Below, piece after piece: positions 18,706 to 27,505 of a stretch of DNA of 64,000 nucleotides; within the stretch, counting starts at the first letter, position 1; the number at the start of each line of letters is the position of its first letter. This stretch comes from Deltaproteobacteria bacterium (GTDB taxonomy: Bacteria; Desulfobacterota; Desulfomonilia; Desulfomonilales; Desulfomonilaceae), in assembly GCA_016875095.1 (NCBI GenBank), contig VGSG01000005.1:44223-108222 (forward strand), written 5' to 3'. The position numbers and the translations under genes were made by a program. The notes below the pieces were generated by a model. That model did not search any database and was not told where the DNA came from. It saw nothing but the letters and a program-made list of their open reading frames with translations.

Positions 18706-19782
18706 TTGGTAGAGCCACCCACATCGCATACGAGCGCTGAGGCTGCGGCAGCGGCCCAGATGGCGCGCAGCGCGGCCCGAACCGGGCTAGCGGCCATGTT
18801 CGTAGCCGTAGGGCTGAGTGTGGCTCTGATGGGCCTGAAGTTCTATGCGTACGCGATCACTGGTTCTTCCGCGATCCTTTCCGACGCGCTGGAATCGATC
18901 ATCAACGTGGTTGCGGCCGGCCTTGCCCTGGGCAGTGTCCTGCTCTCCAGCAAGCCGCCGGACGAGAGCCACCCGTACGGACACGGCAAGATCGAGTACT
19001 TTTCCGCAGGATTTGAAGGAGCTCTGATCGTCCTTGCCGCGGCTGGGATCTTTTGGCAAGGCGCGCAGCACATTCTAATCCCTCGGCCCTTTCCGAATCT
19101 CTCTTTCGGGTTGGTCATTCTCGGTGGAGTGGGGTTGGTCAATTTCGCTATGGGACTAGCGCTAGTTCGCTTAGGCCGACGGTTGCAGTCCCTTGTGTTG
19201 CAAGCCGACGGAAAACACCTTCTCTCGGACGCCTATACATCGGGGGGGGTGCTCGTCGGTCTGCTTCTGGTGGCGCTGAGCGGCTGGAATTGGCTTGATG
19301 GAGTGGTCGCGTGTCTTGTGGGTGTTAGCATTGTTGTCATTGGGGCAAGGCTCGTCCGGGAATCATTCTCGGGACTGATGAACGAGGCCAACCCCGCGCT
19401 CCTTGAGGAGATATGCGGACTCCTGGACAAGCATCGCAAAGATATGTGGATCGACGTGCACCGGCTCAGGGCGTGGAAATCCGGAAATCGAGTTCACATC
19501 GACTTTCACCTGATTTTGCCGAAAGATCTCCCCCTGGAGCGCGGACATCGCGAGGTGAAGGAGCTGGAAGCCGTATTCGGTTCACACTTCTCAGGGGGCG
19601 CAGATGTTTTAATTCACCTTGACCCCTGCACGAACGGCGAGTGTCCCATCTGTCATAAGGACGCCTGTGAGCATCGCGGGCAGGCGAGCGCGGGGCATCG
19701 CGCCTGGCGCCGCGAGACCTTAACCTGCGAGAGTCTATCGGATACGGATCAGCCGCGAGCCGAAAAGGGTGGCGAGCGCTAA
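18706..19782 (+). CDS. Cation diffusion facilitator metal exporter with Cys-rich tail
   Basis: The CDF transporter has about six membrane segments. Metal-site motifs are SDALESIINV in the second helix and SDAYTSGG in the fifth. The HPYGHGKIEYF motif follows the first pair. The cytoplasmic C-terminal domain ends in a tail containing CTNGECPICHKDACEH, five cysteines and two histidines in about 17 residues. Such a tail may buffer or sense Zn, Fe or other metal; this is inference. The start is uncertain: TTG 18706 with GGAG eight bases upstream gives 358 residues, ATG 18760 would give 340, and the frame opens at 18544. Nothing else is seen in the gap 18387-18705. Confidence 0.87.
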   Translation: MVEPPTSHTSAEAAAAAQMARSAARTGLAAMFVAVGLSVALMGLKFYAYAITGSSAILSDALESIINVVAAGLALGSVLLSSKPPDESHPYGHGKIEYFSAGFEGALIVLAAAGIFWQGAQHILIPRPFPNLSFGLVILGGVGLVNFAMGLALVRLGRRLQSLVLQADGKHLLSDAYTSGGVLVGLLLVALSGWNWLDGVVACLVGVSIVVIGARLVRESFSGLMNEANPALLEEICGLLDKHRKDMWIDVHRLRAWKSGNRVHIDFHLILPKDLPLERGHREVKELEAVFGSHFSGGADVLIHLDPCTNGECPICHKDACEHRGQASAGHRAWRRETLTCESLSDTDQPRAEKGGER

Positions 19783-19820
19783 GCGCAAGCGGACAGTCCT
19801 GAGTTTCTTGAGGGCGACGC

Positions 19821-20522
19821 ATGATTCCTTTGAGAGACAGCAATCCGTCCGGAACGGCCCCTGTGGTGACGGTCGCGCTCATCGCGCTGAACGTGGTCGT
19901 GTGGTTTTACGAGGTTGCCCTGGGGCCGCGCGTGGAACGGTTCATCTTTGATTATGGGCTGATTCCGGCCCGCTTTGTCGCGTCGCTGCATCACCCGGTA
20001 AGTATGGTAAGCAACGCCTTGGTCCCGCTCTTTACATCCGTGTTTATGCATGGCGGTTGGCTGCACGTCATCGGTAATATGTGGTTCCTATGGATATTCG
20101 GGGACAACGTGGAGGACAGGCTGGGACATTTCCGTTTCTTGATTTTCTATCTTATGTGCGGAATCGGGGCCTCCATCGCGCATGTCATGTTCCACCCCGG
20201 TTCAAACATTCCCACTATAGGGGCCAGCGGCGCGATTTCAGGGGTGTTGGGGGCTTACCTGGTGAGCTTCCCACACTCCCGGGTGCTGACGCTCCTTATT
20301 ATTTTCGTTATTATCAGGCTTGTTGAGATTCCCGCGTTCTTGTTCCTGATTCTCTGGTTCGTTTTTCAGTTCGTCAGCGGGACCGCTGAAATAGGATCCT
20401 CGCAGGAGACCGGAGGGGTTGCCTACTGGGCCCATATGGGTGGGTTTGTAATCGGAATCGCTCTCTTGTGGTTCTTTCCTAAGCGCCGCCGCTTCCGTGA
20501 ATACTCAGCTTGGGCCGATTAG
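19821..20522 (+). CDS. Rhomboid-family intramembrane serine protease
   Basis: The 233-residue protein has six or seven membrane segments. The nucleophile is S136 in GASGAISGVLGAY and the catalytic histidine is H205 in WAHMGGFVIG. The HGGWLHVIGNMWFLWIFG motif is the conserved L1/TM2 region. It cleaves membrane-protein substrates within the bilayer; the substrates are unknown. It starts 38 bases after the CDF gene and may be co-transcribed with it. Confidence 0.93.
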   Translation: MIPLRDSNPSGTAPVVTVALIALNVVVWFYEVALGPRVERFIFDYGLIPARFVASLHHPVSMVSNALVPLFTSVFMHGGWLHVIGNMWFLWIFGDNVEDRLGHFRFLIFYLMCGIGASIAHVMFHPGSNIPTIGASGAISGVLGAYLVSFPHSRVLTLLIIFVIIRLVEIPAFLFLILWFVFQFVSGTAEIGSSQETGGVAYWAHMGGFVIGIALLWFFPKRRRFREYSAWAD

Positions 20523-20655
20523 AAGAGAGCGCAAGGGGATACGAAATTGACGAGCTGGGAAAGTTATTCGAAAGAAAAACCGGTGAGACCTCGACTCGAG
20601 TGATTCTCACCTCTGGATGGAAGAGTCCCTGCAAAATGCGAACAAAGGAGACGGA

Positions 20656-21480
20656 ATGAGTCTATTTGCAATCGATCAAGAGAAATGCAAACACGATTTC
20701 TACTGTGTGGCGGCTTGCCCTGCGAGAATTATCGAAGCCGTGGATAAGGACGCCGTGCCCCAGCCTATCGCAGGGGCTGAAGAACTCTGCATCAACTGCG
20801 GTCACTGCGTAGCGGTCTGCCCCCATGAGGCCTTGTCCTTAAAGACCATGAAACCGGAGCAGTGCCCGCCGGCGCGTCGGGATTTCCTGCCCGGCCCCGA
20901 ACAGGTGGAGCATTTTTTCCGCTACCGAAGGTCTACCCGGAATTACAAAGACGAACCGGTCGAGCGGGGGAAGCTCTCCCGGCTCATTGACATGGCCCGG
21001 TACGCGCCTTCAGGCCACAACCTGCAGCCGGTTCACTGGCTGGTTATCGAGGATTCGAATGAGGTCAAACGGCTCGCGGGAATCGTCATTGACTGGATGC
21101 GCTGGATGATTCGGGAGCACCCGACGATCGCGGCGCAGTGGCATTTCGAGCGGATTGTCGGAGCCTGGGGACAAGGGCTCGATCGGGTTCTGAGGGGCGC
21201 GCCTCATCTGGTGGCGGCCCACGGGGAGGCGTCTCTACCTCCAGCGCAGGTTGCCTGCATTATCGCGCTCAGCTATCTCGAGTTGGCAGCTTCGGCCCTG
21301 GGCCTTGGCGCATGTTGGGCAGGCTATTTCACAACCTGCGCGAATAACTACGCTCCCATGAAAGAGGCTTTGGCGCTTCCCAACGGCCATACGACGTTCG
21401 GCGGTATGATGGTGGGCCATCCAAAGCTGAAATACCAACGTTTCCCGCTCCGGAACGAACCCAGAATAACTTGGAGGTAA
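20656..21480 (+). CDS. Ferredoxin-nitroreductase fusion
   Basis: The 274-residue protein joins an N-terminal two-cluster ferredoxin (C11, C17, C21 and CINCGHCVAVCP, residues about 5-65) to an FMN nitroreductase domain (RYRRSTRNYKDEPV, then ARYAPSGHNLQP and LGLGACWAGYF). Such fusions are common in strict anaerobes and pass electrons from ferredoxin to flavin; the substrate is unknown. AAAGGAG at 20644-20650 fixes the ATG at 20656 against the upstream in-frame start at 20617. Confidence 0.9.
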   Translation: MSLFAIDQEKCKHDFYCVAACPARIIEAVDKDAVPQPIAGAEELCINCGHCVAVCPHEALSLKTMKPEQCPPARRDFLPGPEQVEHFFRYRRSTRNYKDEPVERGKLSRLIDMARYAPSGHNLQPVHWLVIEDSNEVKRLAGIVIDWMRWMIREHPTIAAQWHFERIVGAWGQGLDRVLRGAPHLVAAHGEASLPPAQVACIIALSYLELAASALGLGACWAGYFTTCANNYAPMKEALALPNGHTTFGGMMVGHPKLKYQRFPLRNEPRITWR

Positions 21481-21556
21481 CCGCGCTACGCGGCCCGGCG
21501 ATCTCGCCGCCAGCGGAAACGGCCCATAAATCGGCGCTCATTGAGGACTGAGCCGG

Positions 21557-22813
21557 ATGCTCTTAGAGTCATTGATAACCGCGTTCCTGAAGCGAGAGTT
21601 CAGCAAGATCCTTCAATTGGACTCGTTTGAGCAGCTCGCGCCACCGCGAGCCTCCGCCGACAAGCCATATCTGGTATACATCCACGTTCCTTTTTGCGAA
21701 GAGCTCTGCCCATATTGCTCGTTTCATCGGATACCGTTCGAGCGCGAAGTGGCCGCCGACTACTTCAGAGCGCTGCGGCAAGAGCTCCGTATGTACGCCG
21801 ATCTTGGCTACGATTTCGCCGCCGCGTACATAGGTGGAGGCACTCCCACCGTCCTCCCCGAGCAGGTCGCGGAGCTTCTCGCGGACTTGAGGACCCTGTT
21901 CCGAATGCGCGAGATCTCGCTGGAGACCAATCCCAACCATCTGATCGACGACACGATCGGCTTGTTGAAAGAGTCGGGAGTAAATCGGCTCTCAGTGGGG
22001 GTTCAGACCTTTGATGATGAGTTGCTCAAGCAGATGGAGCGATATCGCAAGTACGGGAGCGGCGAGGAAATGCAGGCTCGGTTGCAGCGCTACATGGGCA
22101 CATTCGACACCCTCAACGTGGACATGATCTTCAATTTTCCCAAGCAAACCGTTGAAAAGCTCGATCGTGATCTGGCCGTCATCCGAAAGATACGGGCGGA
22201 TCAGGTGACCTTCTATCCGTTGATGGTCTCGGACGTTACCCGTCGGCAACTGGCGAGGATCTTCGGCCCCATTAGTTATCGGCAAGAAAAGCTCTTCTAC
22301 CGGCGCATACGCGATGCCCTGGACAAAGACTACACCGCAGGGACCGCATGGTGCTTCTCACAAAGAAAGAGCATGATAGACGAGTACATCATCGATTATG
22401 ACGAATACGTCGGTGTGGGAAGCGGCTCCTTTGGCTACGTGGACGGGTGGGCGCTGGCCAACACTTTTTCCATTCCCGAGTATATCCAGTCCGTAGGGCA
22501 GGGGCGCTTCCCGCTGACAGGAGGCCGGAAGTTCAGCGAAGCGGAGCGCATTCGGTACGAGTTCGTGATGAAGCTCTTTGGGACATCTCTGGACATGCGG
22601 GCCGCGGAAGCGAAGTTCGGCAATCGGTTTGCCAGAACCCTCCTGCCTGAGATCACTTTATTCCGCCTGCTGGGCGCGCTTACCAGTGAGAACCAAGCGA
22701 TTCGGCTGACCCCTAAAGGCCAGTACTTTTGGGTGGTCATGATGCGTGAGTTCTTTACGGGCGTGAATAACTTCAGAGACACCTGCCGAGCAAGAATTGG
22801 AGGGCCGCCATAG
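21557..22813 (+). CDS. HemN/HemW-like radical SAM protein
   Basis: The 418-residue protein carries the radical SAM cysteines C47, C51 and C54 in PFCEELCPYCSF, the IGGGTPT motif, SLETNPNHL, and RLSVGVQTFDDELL. These are typical of the coproporphyrinogen dehydrogenase/HemW/HutW group. The C-terminal HemN-like domain (GVGSGSFGYVDG, FRLLGAL) is present. HemW members are heme chaperones and HutW/ChuW members cleave heme; true HemN has extra N-terminal residues not obvious here. Which of these activities applies cannot be decided by eye. Confidence 0.85.
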   Translation: MLLESLITAFLKREFSKILQLDSFEQLAPPRASADKPYLVYIHVPFCEELCPYCSFHRIPFEREVAADYFRALRQELRMYADLGYDFAAAYIGGGTPTVLPEQVAELLADLRTLFRMREISLETNPNHLIDDTIGLLKESGVNRLSVGVQTFDDELLKQMERYRKYGSGEEMQARLQRYMGTFDTLNVDMIFNFPKQTVEKLDRDLAVIRKIRADQVTFYPLMVSDVTRRQLARIFGPISYRQEKLFYRRIRDALDKDYTAGTAWCFSQRKSMIDEYIIDYDEYVGVGSGSFGYVDGWALANTFSIPEYIQSVGQGRFPLTGGRKFSEAERIRYEFVMKLFGTSLDMRAAEAKFGNRFARTLLPEITLFRLLGALTSENQAIRLTPKGQYFWVVMMREFFTGVNNFRDTCRARIGGPP

Positions 22814-22884
22814 CCGCGTCCCTTAAATAACTTACGCGATCGGCCCTCTGAGCGCCTCTGTGAGTTCCGACGAGGCAGACGGAT

Positions 22885-23020
22885 CGGGTTTGCCGTTTCC
22901 AGTCCCGTGGAACGCAGGACGAGGCAATCTGACGAGGTCGCAGAACAATCGCCCGATATGGCTTCTTCGCTTCTCTCGTCGCAATGGCATCGCTTCGCGC
23001 AACCAGAGGCCCCAAGAACA
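22885..23020. repeat. CATTGCG...GAAGCAATCT-type dispersed repeat, diverged copy
   Basis: AGTCCCGTGGAACGCAGGACGAGGCAATCT-like sequence (starting near 22898) followed by TTCGCTTCTCTCGTCGCAATGGC matches the 45095 and 63785 copies. It lies in the 382-base gap between the HemN-like gene and the double-GAF kinase. The minus strand reads CDERSEEAIS, the common mistranslation of this repeat. No gene is supported in 22814-23195. Confidence 0.65.
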
Positions 23021-23195
23021 AGATTGCGCGCGTCCGCGCGAGCGCTTATAAGAAGAACATAGCCTGAGATGCTGTCATAATACTTCCGCACATGTTATAC
23101 CGCGAGAGAGGGGTGCGGACATGAGCCGGGAGCTCTAGAGGGCCCCGGCTCGCGTAGGATGAGCAAAATGGAAGCTTGGTGTTAAGGGAGGGCGG

Positions 23196-25367
23196 ATGTC
23201 TAAGCCCACATACGAAGAGCTGGAAAAACGAGTTCGTGAGCTGGAGGCCACCCTCGGCCGGGTGTTCGATGAGGCTATGAGCGCGGAAGAGAGCGAGCTC
23301 TTCGAGCTGGAGATCCTTTTCAATATTTCAGTAGCCCTCGCTTCCGCGCGCGACCTGGATACGCTCCTCGGTATCGTCATTGATGAGGTCAACAAGGCGC
23401 TGCTCACTGAGGGCGCAGGGGTGTTGCTCTACGATGAGCACCGAGGCGACTTGTATTGGAGACTGGTGCGAGACAAGCGAGCGATCCTGGACTCTCAGAA
23501 GGCGGAGTTGAGGATCCCGCTGGAAAACAGCATTGCGGGATGGGTCTTTCGCAACAAGAAGCCGGCTAGAGTCAACGATACGTCCAAGGACCCTCGATAC
23601 TACCCGGATCTGACGAGAAAGAGCGGCTTTGAGATTCGTAAGGTGCTTCAGGCGCCCCTGAGCACTAGAGACAGGACCATCGGCGTGATCATGGCCATGA
23701 ACAAGATTGGGGGCGACTTTACCGACCAGGACGAGGCGCTCTTGAGTTCAATGGCGGCCAGTATAGCGCTCGCGGTGGACAACGTCACGGTCTATCAACA
23801 GCTCAAGAAGTCAATGGACGACCTCCAGATGCTGTACCGCGCCAGCATGGCCCTGGCCACCACCATGGACCTCGATCAGTTGCTCGAGTTCGTGCTCGCG
23901 GAATTGAATAGGGCTATGGAGACTGAGGCCGCGGGCGTGGTGCTCTATGACGAGCGCCGGGGGGATTTGTACTGGCGCGCGGTGCAGGATGAGAAAGGGC
24001 TCATCACCAAGAGCGCGTCGGCTCTGCGACTCCCCCTGGATCAAAGCATCAGCGGTCGCGTCTTCCAGTCCGGAGAACCCGCGCTCCTCAATGATCCCGG
24101 CCGGCATCCCTTGTTCTACAAGCCGTTTGAGACTCGCAGCGGATTCGTGATCCGTAACGAGGTGATCGTCCCTCTGCATACTCGCGAAAAAACCATTGGC
24201 GTGCTCGTGGTCATCAACAAGAAGGAGGGGCAGTTTACTCTTGAGGACGTGCAGGTTTGTTCGTCACTGGCGGGAGTTGTAGCCTTGGCCGTTGAGAACG
24301 CAATGTTCTTTGAGGAGCTGTTGGGTTCATATCGTGAGCTGGAAGGTCTCAACCGAGCCAAATCCAAGATCCTCAACCACTTATCTCATGAGCTCCGCAC
24401 CCCGTTGGCCATCATTCAGGGTACCATTGCTACCCTGCAAAAGAAGCTCAAAGAAATGGGAATAGAGGAATTCGACCGACATCTCAAACGGATGGCGGGT
24501 CGGGTAGAGAGCCTTAACAGGTTGGCTTCTCAGGTAGAGAGTATCATGATGACAGGATACTCCTGGGAACGCAGAATGATCACGGGATTCCTGGACGCGG
24601 CTCTCACTCTTATGGAGGTCCAGACAGAGCGGACCCCGGAAATCGAACACGCCGCGTCCGTGATTCGCCGGTGGTTGGAAAAGACCTTTCCGACGCATCG
24701 AGACGAACTGGCGCTCCTTAATGTCAAAGAATTCGGGGAAAAGATGGTGTCCGTGTGCCGCTCCAAGGCTGAGGCCGAGCAGCGCCAAGTCTCACTGAAG
24801 AGCGATCTCGAGAATACCGCCTGCATACTTATTCCTCGTGACGTGCTGGAGATCATCATGGAGGGTCTCATCAGAAACGCCATAGAAGCCACTCCGGACA
24901 AAGGTCGGGTCGATGTGGTAGGCCGGGTTCAGGATGACCGATATATACTGAAGGTGAAGGATACGGGCATAGGAATCCCGGAGGAGGACCGAGAACTAAT
25001 ATTTGAAGGATTCTACTCGGTTCAAGATACGGAGAATTACTCAACCAAGAGACCCTACTCCTTCAACGCAGGCGGTAAAGGGATCGACCTGCTGCGGATA
25101 CGCATGTATTCTGAATTGTACGGTTTTAAGCTTTCCTTCACAAGCACGCGATGCCCTTACCTTCTTGATGCGCTGAGCAAAATGCCGGGGGATGTCGCGC
25201 ATTGTCCGAACTGCACGCGACTGGAAGACTGCGTCAAGAGCGGAGGCTCAGAGTTCGTGGTGGATTTCCCTCTCGCGGAAAAAGGCGCCGTGGTTCAACG
25301 CAAGAGCAAGTCCGGCGTGGAGGCTTCCGGTGGAGACCGGAGCCGCAAGAGGCGTGTCGATGACTAG
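23196..25367 (+). CDS. Double-GAF sensor histidine kinase with C-terminal cysteine motif
   Basis: The 723-residue soluble kinase starts with a coiled-coil (YEELEKRVRELEATLG, about 5-25). Two similar GAF domains follow (about 45-195 and 215-370; each has GAGVLLYDE or AGVVLYDE and a VNDTSKD or LLNDPGRH element). The HisKA helix has H398 in LSHELRTPLA, and the HATPase domain has NAIEATPD, DTGIGIPEE and GGKGIDL. C653, C670, C673 and C679 form the same CX16CX2CX5C array as in the kinase at 6158-8080. The ribosome site is AGGGAGG. It overlaps the next gene by eight bases. Confidence 0.92.
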   Translation: MSKPTYEELEKRVRELEATLGRVFDEAMSAEESELFELEILFNISVALASARDLDTLLGIVIDEVNKALLTEGAGVLLYDEHRGDLYWRLVRDKRAILDSQKAELRIPLENSIAGWVFRNKKPARVNDTSKDPRYYPDLTRKSGFEIRKVLQAPLSTRDRTIGVIMAMNKIGGDFTDQDEALLSSMAASIALAVDNVTVYQQLKKSMDDLQMLYRASMALATTMDLDQLLEFVLAELNRAMETEAAGVVLYDERRGDLYWRAVQDEKGLITKSASALRLPLDQSISGRVFQSGEPALLNDPGRHPLFYKPFETRSGFVIRNEVIVPLHTREKTIGVLVVINKKEGQFTLEDVQVCSSLAGVVALAVENAMFFEELLGSYRELEGLNRAKSKILNHLSHELRTPLAIIQGTIATLQKKLKEMGIEEFDRHLKRMAGRVESLNRLASQVESIMMTGYSWERRMITGFLDAALTLMEVQTERTPEIEHAASVIRRWLEKTFPTHRDELALLNVKEFGEKMVSVCRSKAEAEQRQVSLKSDLENTACILIPRDVLEIIMEGLIRNAIEATPDKGRVDVVGRVQDDRYILKVKDTGIGIPEEDRELIFEGFYSVQDTENYSTKRPYSFNAGGKGIDLLRIRMYSELYGFKLSFTSTRCPYLLDALSKMPGDVAHCPNCTRLEDCVKSGGSEFVVDFPLAEKGAVVQRKSKSGVEASGGDRSRKRRVDD

Positions 25368-26394
25368 ACCGGCTCGAATCGCGGTGGTGGGCGCGGGGGC
25401 CATCGGAGGGGTGACCGCCGCATACCTCGCCAGGGCGGGGCACGATCCGGATGTGGTGTGCAAACACCAGGAAACCGTTGACCTGGCTCGTTCGCGAGGT
25501 CTACACGTTTTCGGTGTGAGAGGAGAGGACCATGTTCGGGTGGCTGCCGTGCGAAGCATCGCAGACCTCGCCGAGCCAAAGGACCTGGTCCTCCTCGCCA
25601 CTAAGGCTACGGACTGCGTGAACGCGGCTCAAGAGCTGCTCCCGTTTCTTCATGCCCAATCCATGGTGGTGTCACTGCAAAACGGGATTTGTGAACACGC
25701 CATCGCAGAAGTGGTCGGCCGGGAGAGGATCGTAGGTTGCGTGGTGGGGTGGGGCGCGACCATGCACGGGCCTGCGGAACTCGAGGTCACCTCAGAAGGC
25801 GAATTCGTCATTGGTAACATTGACCACGAGCCCGATGAGAGGCTCCCGTTCCTCCGTGACATACTCAACGCGGCGGCGCCGACGCGGGTATCTCAGAACA
25901 TCGTGGGTGAGCTCTATTCCAAGCTCATCGTCAATTCCTGCATCAACTCATTGGGCGCGATCACCGGCCTCAGGCTTGGGAGGCTACTGGCAATACGAAG
26001 GGTGAGAGCCCTTTTCATTGCGCTCATGCGTGAGATGATGGCTGTCGCGGACGCGATGGATATCCGAGTCGAACCGGCAGGCGGCGGCAAGCTTAATTAT
26101 TACGACTACCTTTCCAGCCGTGGACTCCTGGCCGGTTGGAAACGGCATCTTACCATCCGGGCCATAGGCTTCAAATACAGGCGCGTGAAATCATCCAGCT
26201 TGCAGAGCCTGGAGCGAGGTCGAAAGACGGAGGTTGAATATCTTAACGGATACGTGTGCGCTCGGGCGAAAGATCACGGGACGCCCGCGCCCCTGAATAA
26301 CTCGGTCTGTCGGATGATCAGAGAGATTGAAGAGGGCACGAGGCCGATCAGCGTCAAGAACCTGGATGACCCGATTTTTGCGGACTTCCGGTAG
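25360..26394 (+). CDS. Ketopantoate reductase-like dehydrogenase
   Basis: The 344-residue protein begins MTRPARIAVVGAGAIGG, an NADP-binding Rossmann loop. It has the ApbA/PanE pattern: LATKATD, SLQNGI with NG at the substrate site, KLIVNSCINSLGAITG with the catalytic lysine, and a C-terminal EYLNGYV. In true PanE it makes pantoate; distant homologues reduce other 2-oxoacids. The start at 25360 overlaps the kinase stop codon, which suggests translational coupling. AAGAGG lies seven bases upstream. Confidence 0.87.
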   Translation: MTRPARIAVVGAGAIGGVTAAYLARAGHDPDVVCKHQETVDLARSRGLHVFGVRGEDHVRVAAVRSIADLAEPKDLVLLATKATDCVNAAQELLPFLHAQSMVVSLQNGICEHAIAEVVGRERIVGCVVGWGATMHGPAELEVTSEGEFVIGNIDHEPDERLPFLRDILNAAAPTRVSQNIVGELYSKLIVNSCINSLGAITGLRLGRLLAIRRVRALFIALMREMMAVADAMDIRVEPAGGGKLNYYDYLSSRGLLAGWKRHLTIRAIGFKYRRVKSSSLQSLERGRKTEVEYLNGYVCARAKDHGTPAPLNNSVCRMIREIEEGTRPISVKNLDDPIFADFR

Positions 26395-26556
26395 AGCTAT
26401 CCAAGAATAACCCTCCGTTTTCGACGGAACTCGTTTTCGAGGGGGCCGGTTCACGATGCCCTTCGCGTTCCTTGGGCGCTGTCTCAGGAGGGCGAGAGAA
26501 GAACGGATTTGGCCTATCCTTGTCGGAACGGAACAATCCACATCGGGAAGAAAGAC

Positions 26557-27150
26557 ATGGAAGATTATCGTAGCCTACTGTGCTCGGTCTGCTCCGAGAA
26601 GCGCGAGGTAGATCCCAAGTTGCTGGAAGAAGTGATTATTTTGGCTGTAGAGGTGGCCCGCGAAGGAAGAGAGGGGAGAAGAATCGGCACTCTGTTTGTG
26701 GTGGGAGATGAACAAGAGGTTCTCAAGCGTTCGCGATGCCTCATCCTCGATCCGCTTCTCGGCCACCCTAACGAGCTCAAGCGCTTGTCCGATCACAACA
26801 TGCGGGAAACGGTGAAAGAACTGGCGCAACTCGACGGCGGTTTCGTCATCTCGGATGATGGGATTGTAGTCTCCGCGTGCCGTTACCTGGATGCCTCGTC
26901 GCAAGGCATCGAACTTCCGCTCGGTCTGGGAAGTCGTCACCTGGCCGCGGCCTGCGTTACCCGAGATACCCGCGCGGTCTCGGTCGTGGTTTCGGAGAGC
27001 AGTGTGGTAAGGGTCTTCGACGACGGAGAGCTTGTGTCAGAGATTATTCCCGAACTCTGGCTGATGAGCCGGTATGGCCTGCACCTGCAAGGGCCGTACT
27101 CCGAACAGAAAGCCGAACATCTCACCGTAATAAGCAAAGAGCCTAGTTGA
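26557..27150 (+). CDS. Stand-alone diadenylate cyclase (DisA_N/DAC domain)
   Basis: The 197-residue protein is nearly all DAC domain, preceded by about 30 residues of helix (YRSLLCSVCSEKREVD). Motifs are QLDGGFVISDDGIVV (the DGA-like loop) and GLGSRHLAAACVTRDT (the RHxAA-like loop). VSVVVSESSVVRVFDDGEL is the strand pair that completes the active site. It would join two ATP into c-di-AMP, which controls osmotic and cell-wall functions in other bacteria. It has no membrane helix, unlike CdaA, and no DNA-binding part, unlike DisA. The GG in place of the usual GA is a small deviation, so activity is likely but unproven. Confidence 0.85.
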   Translation: MEDYRSLLCSVCSEKREVDPKLLEEVIILAVEVAREGREGRRIGTLFVVGDEQEVLKRSRCLILDPLLGHPNELKRLSDHNMRETVKELAQLDGGFVISDDGIVVSACRYLDASSQGIELPLGLGSRHLAAACVTRDTRAVSVVVSESSVVRVFDDGELVSEIIPELWLMSRYGLHLQGPYSEQKAEHLTVISKEPS

Positions 27151-27223
27151 AGCTATCCTGGCCCGTGGGAAAGGCATGTGGATCGGGAAAGGGGTCTATT
27201 CTCTCGCGCGGGTGTCAGGTTTT

Positions 27224-27266
27224 TTTACACCGTGTAAACTATTGCCGAAGTCACCCCCTGGGTGAC
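27224..27266. promoter_or_regulatory. Two palindromes upstream of the sigma-54 promoter
   Basis: TTTACAC-C-GTGTAAA (27224-27238) is a perfect 7-1-7 palindrome and GTCACCC-CCT-GGGTGAC (27250-27266) a perfect 7-3-7 palindrome. They lie about 75-120 bases before the -24 element, the usual distance for enhancer-binding activators. Which one the activator at 35040 uses is not known. Confidence 0.5.
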
Positions 27267-27342
27267 CCTCCCCTCAAGATCGGTCGGTAGCGAAATTCTC
27301 CTTCTTTTCCAGTCTCTCACCTCTCCGCTGACTCTCTCCTAT

Positions 27343-27358
27343 TGGCACGGCCCTTGCT
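27343..27358 (+). promoter_or_regulatory. Sigma-54 promoter of the tmc-like operon
   Basis: TGGCACG-N4-TTGCT at 27343-27358 matches the -24/-12 consensus at every conserved position. It sits about 150 bases before the first gene of an operon that contains a GAFTGA-type activator. In the 355-base gap 27151-27505 this is the only clear promoter. Confidence 0.88.
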
Positions 27359-27505
27359 TCTTCGTGTGGTAGTGTGTCAGAATACTACCTTGCCACGGCG
27401 CCACCCCGGGCAGTGATTGTGGTTGGCCGAACCGAATGTCGATGACAATCGGTTTTCTTTTGGCCCCGCGGCCGGTGGCAAGATGGAGCGGAAGGCAGTG
27501 CCACG

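Noticed and set aside
22435..23091. A 218-codon open frame on the minus strand ending in CDERSEEAIS-like sequence
   Set aside because: It runs antisense over the 3' end of the HemN-like gene and then through a dispersed palindromic repeat. The peptide is the usual mistranslation of that repeat.
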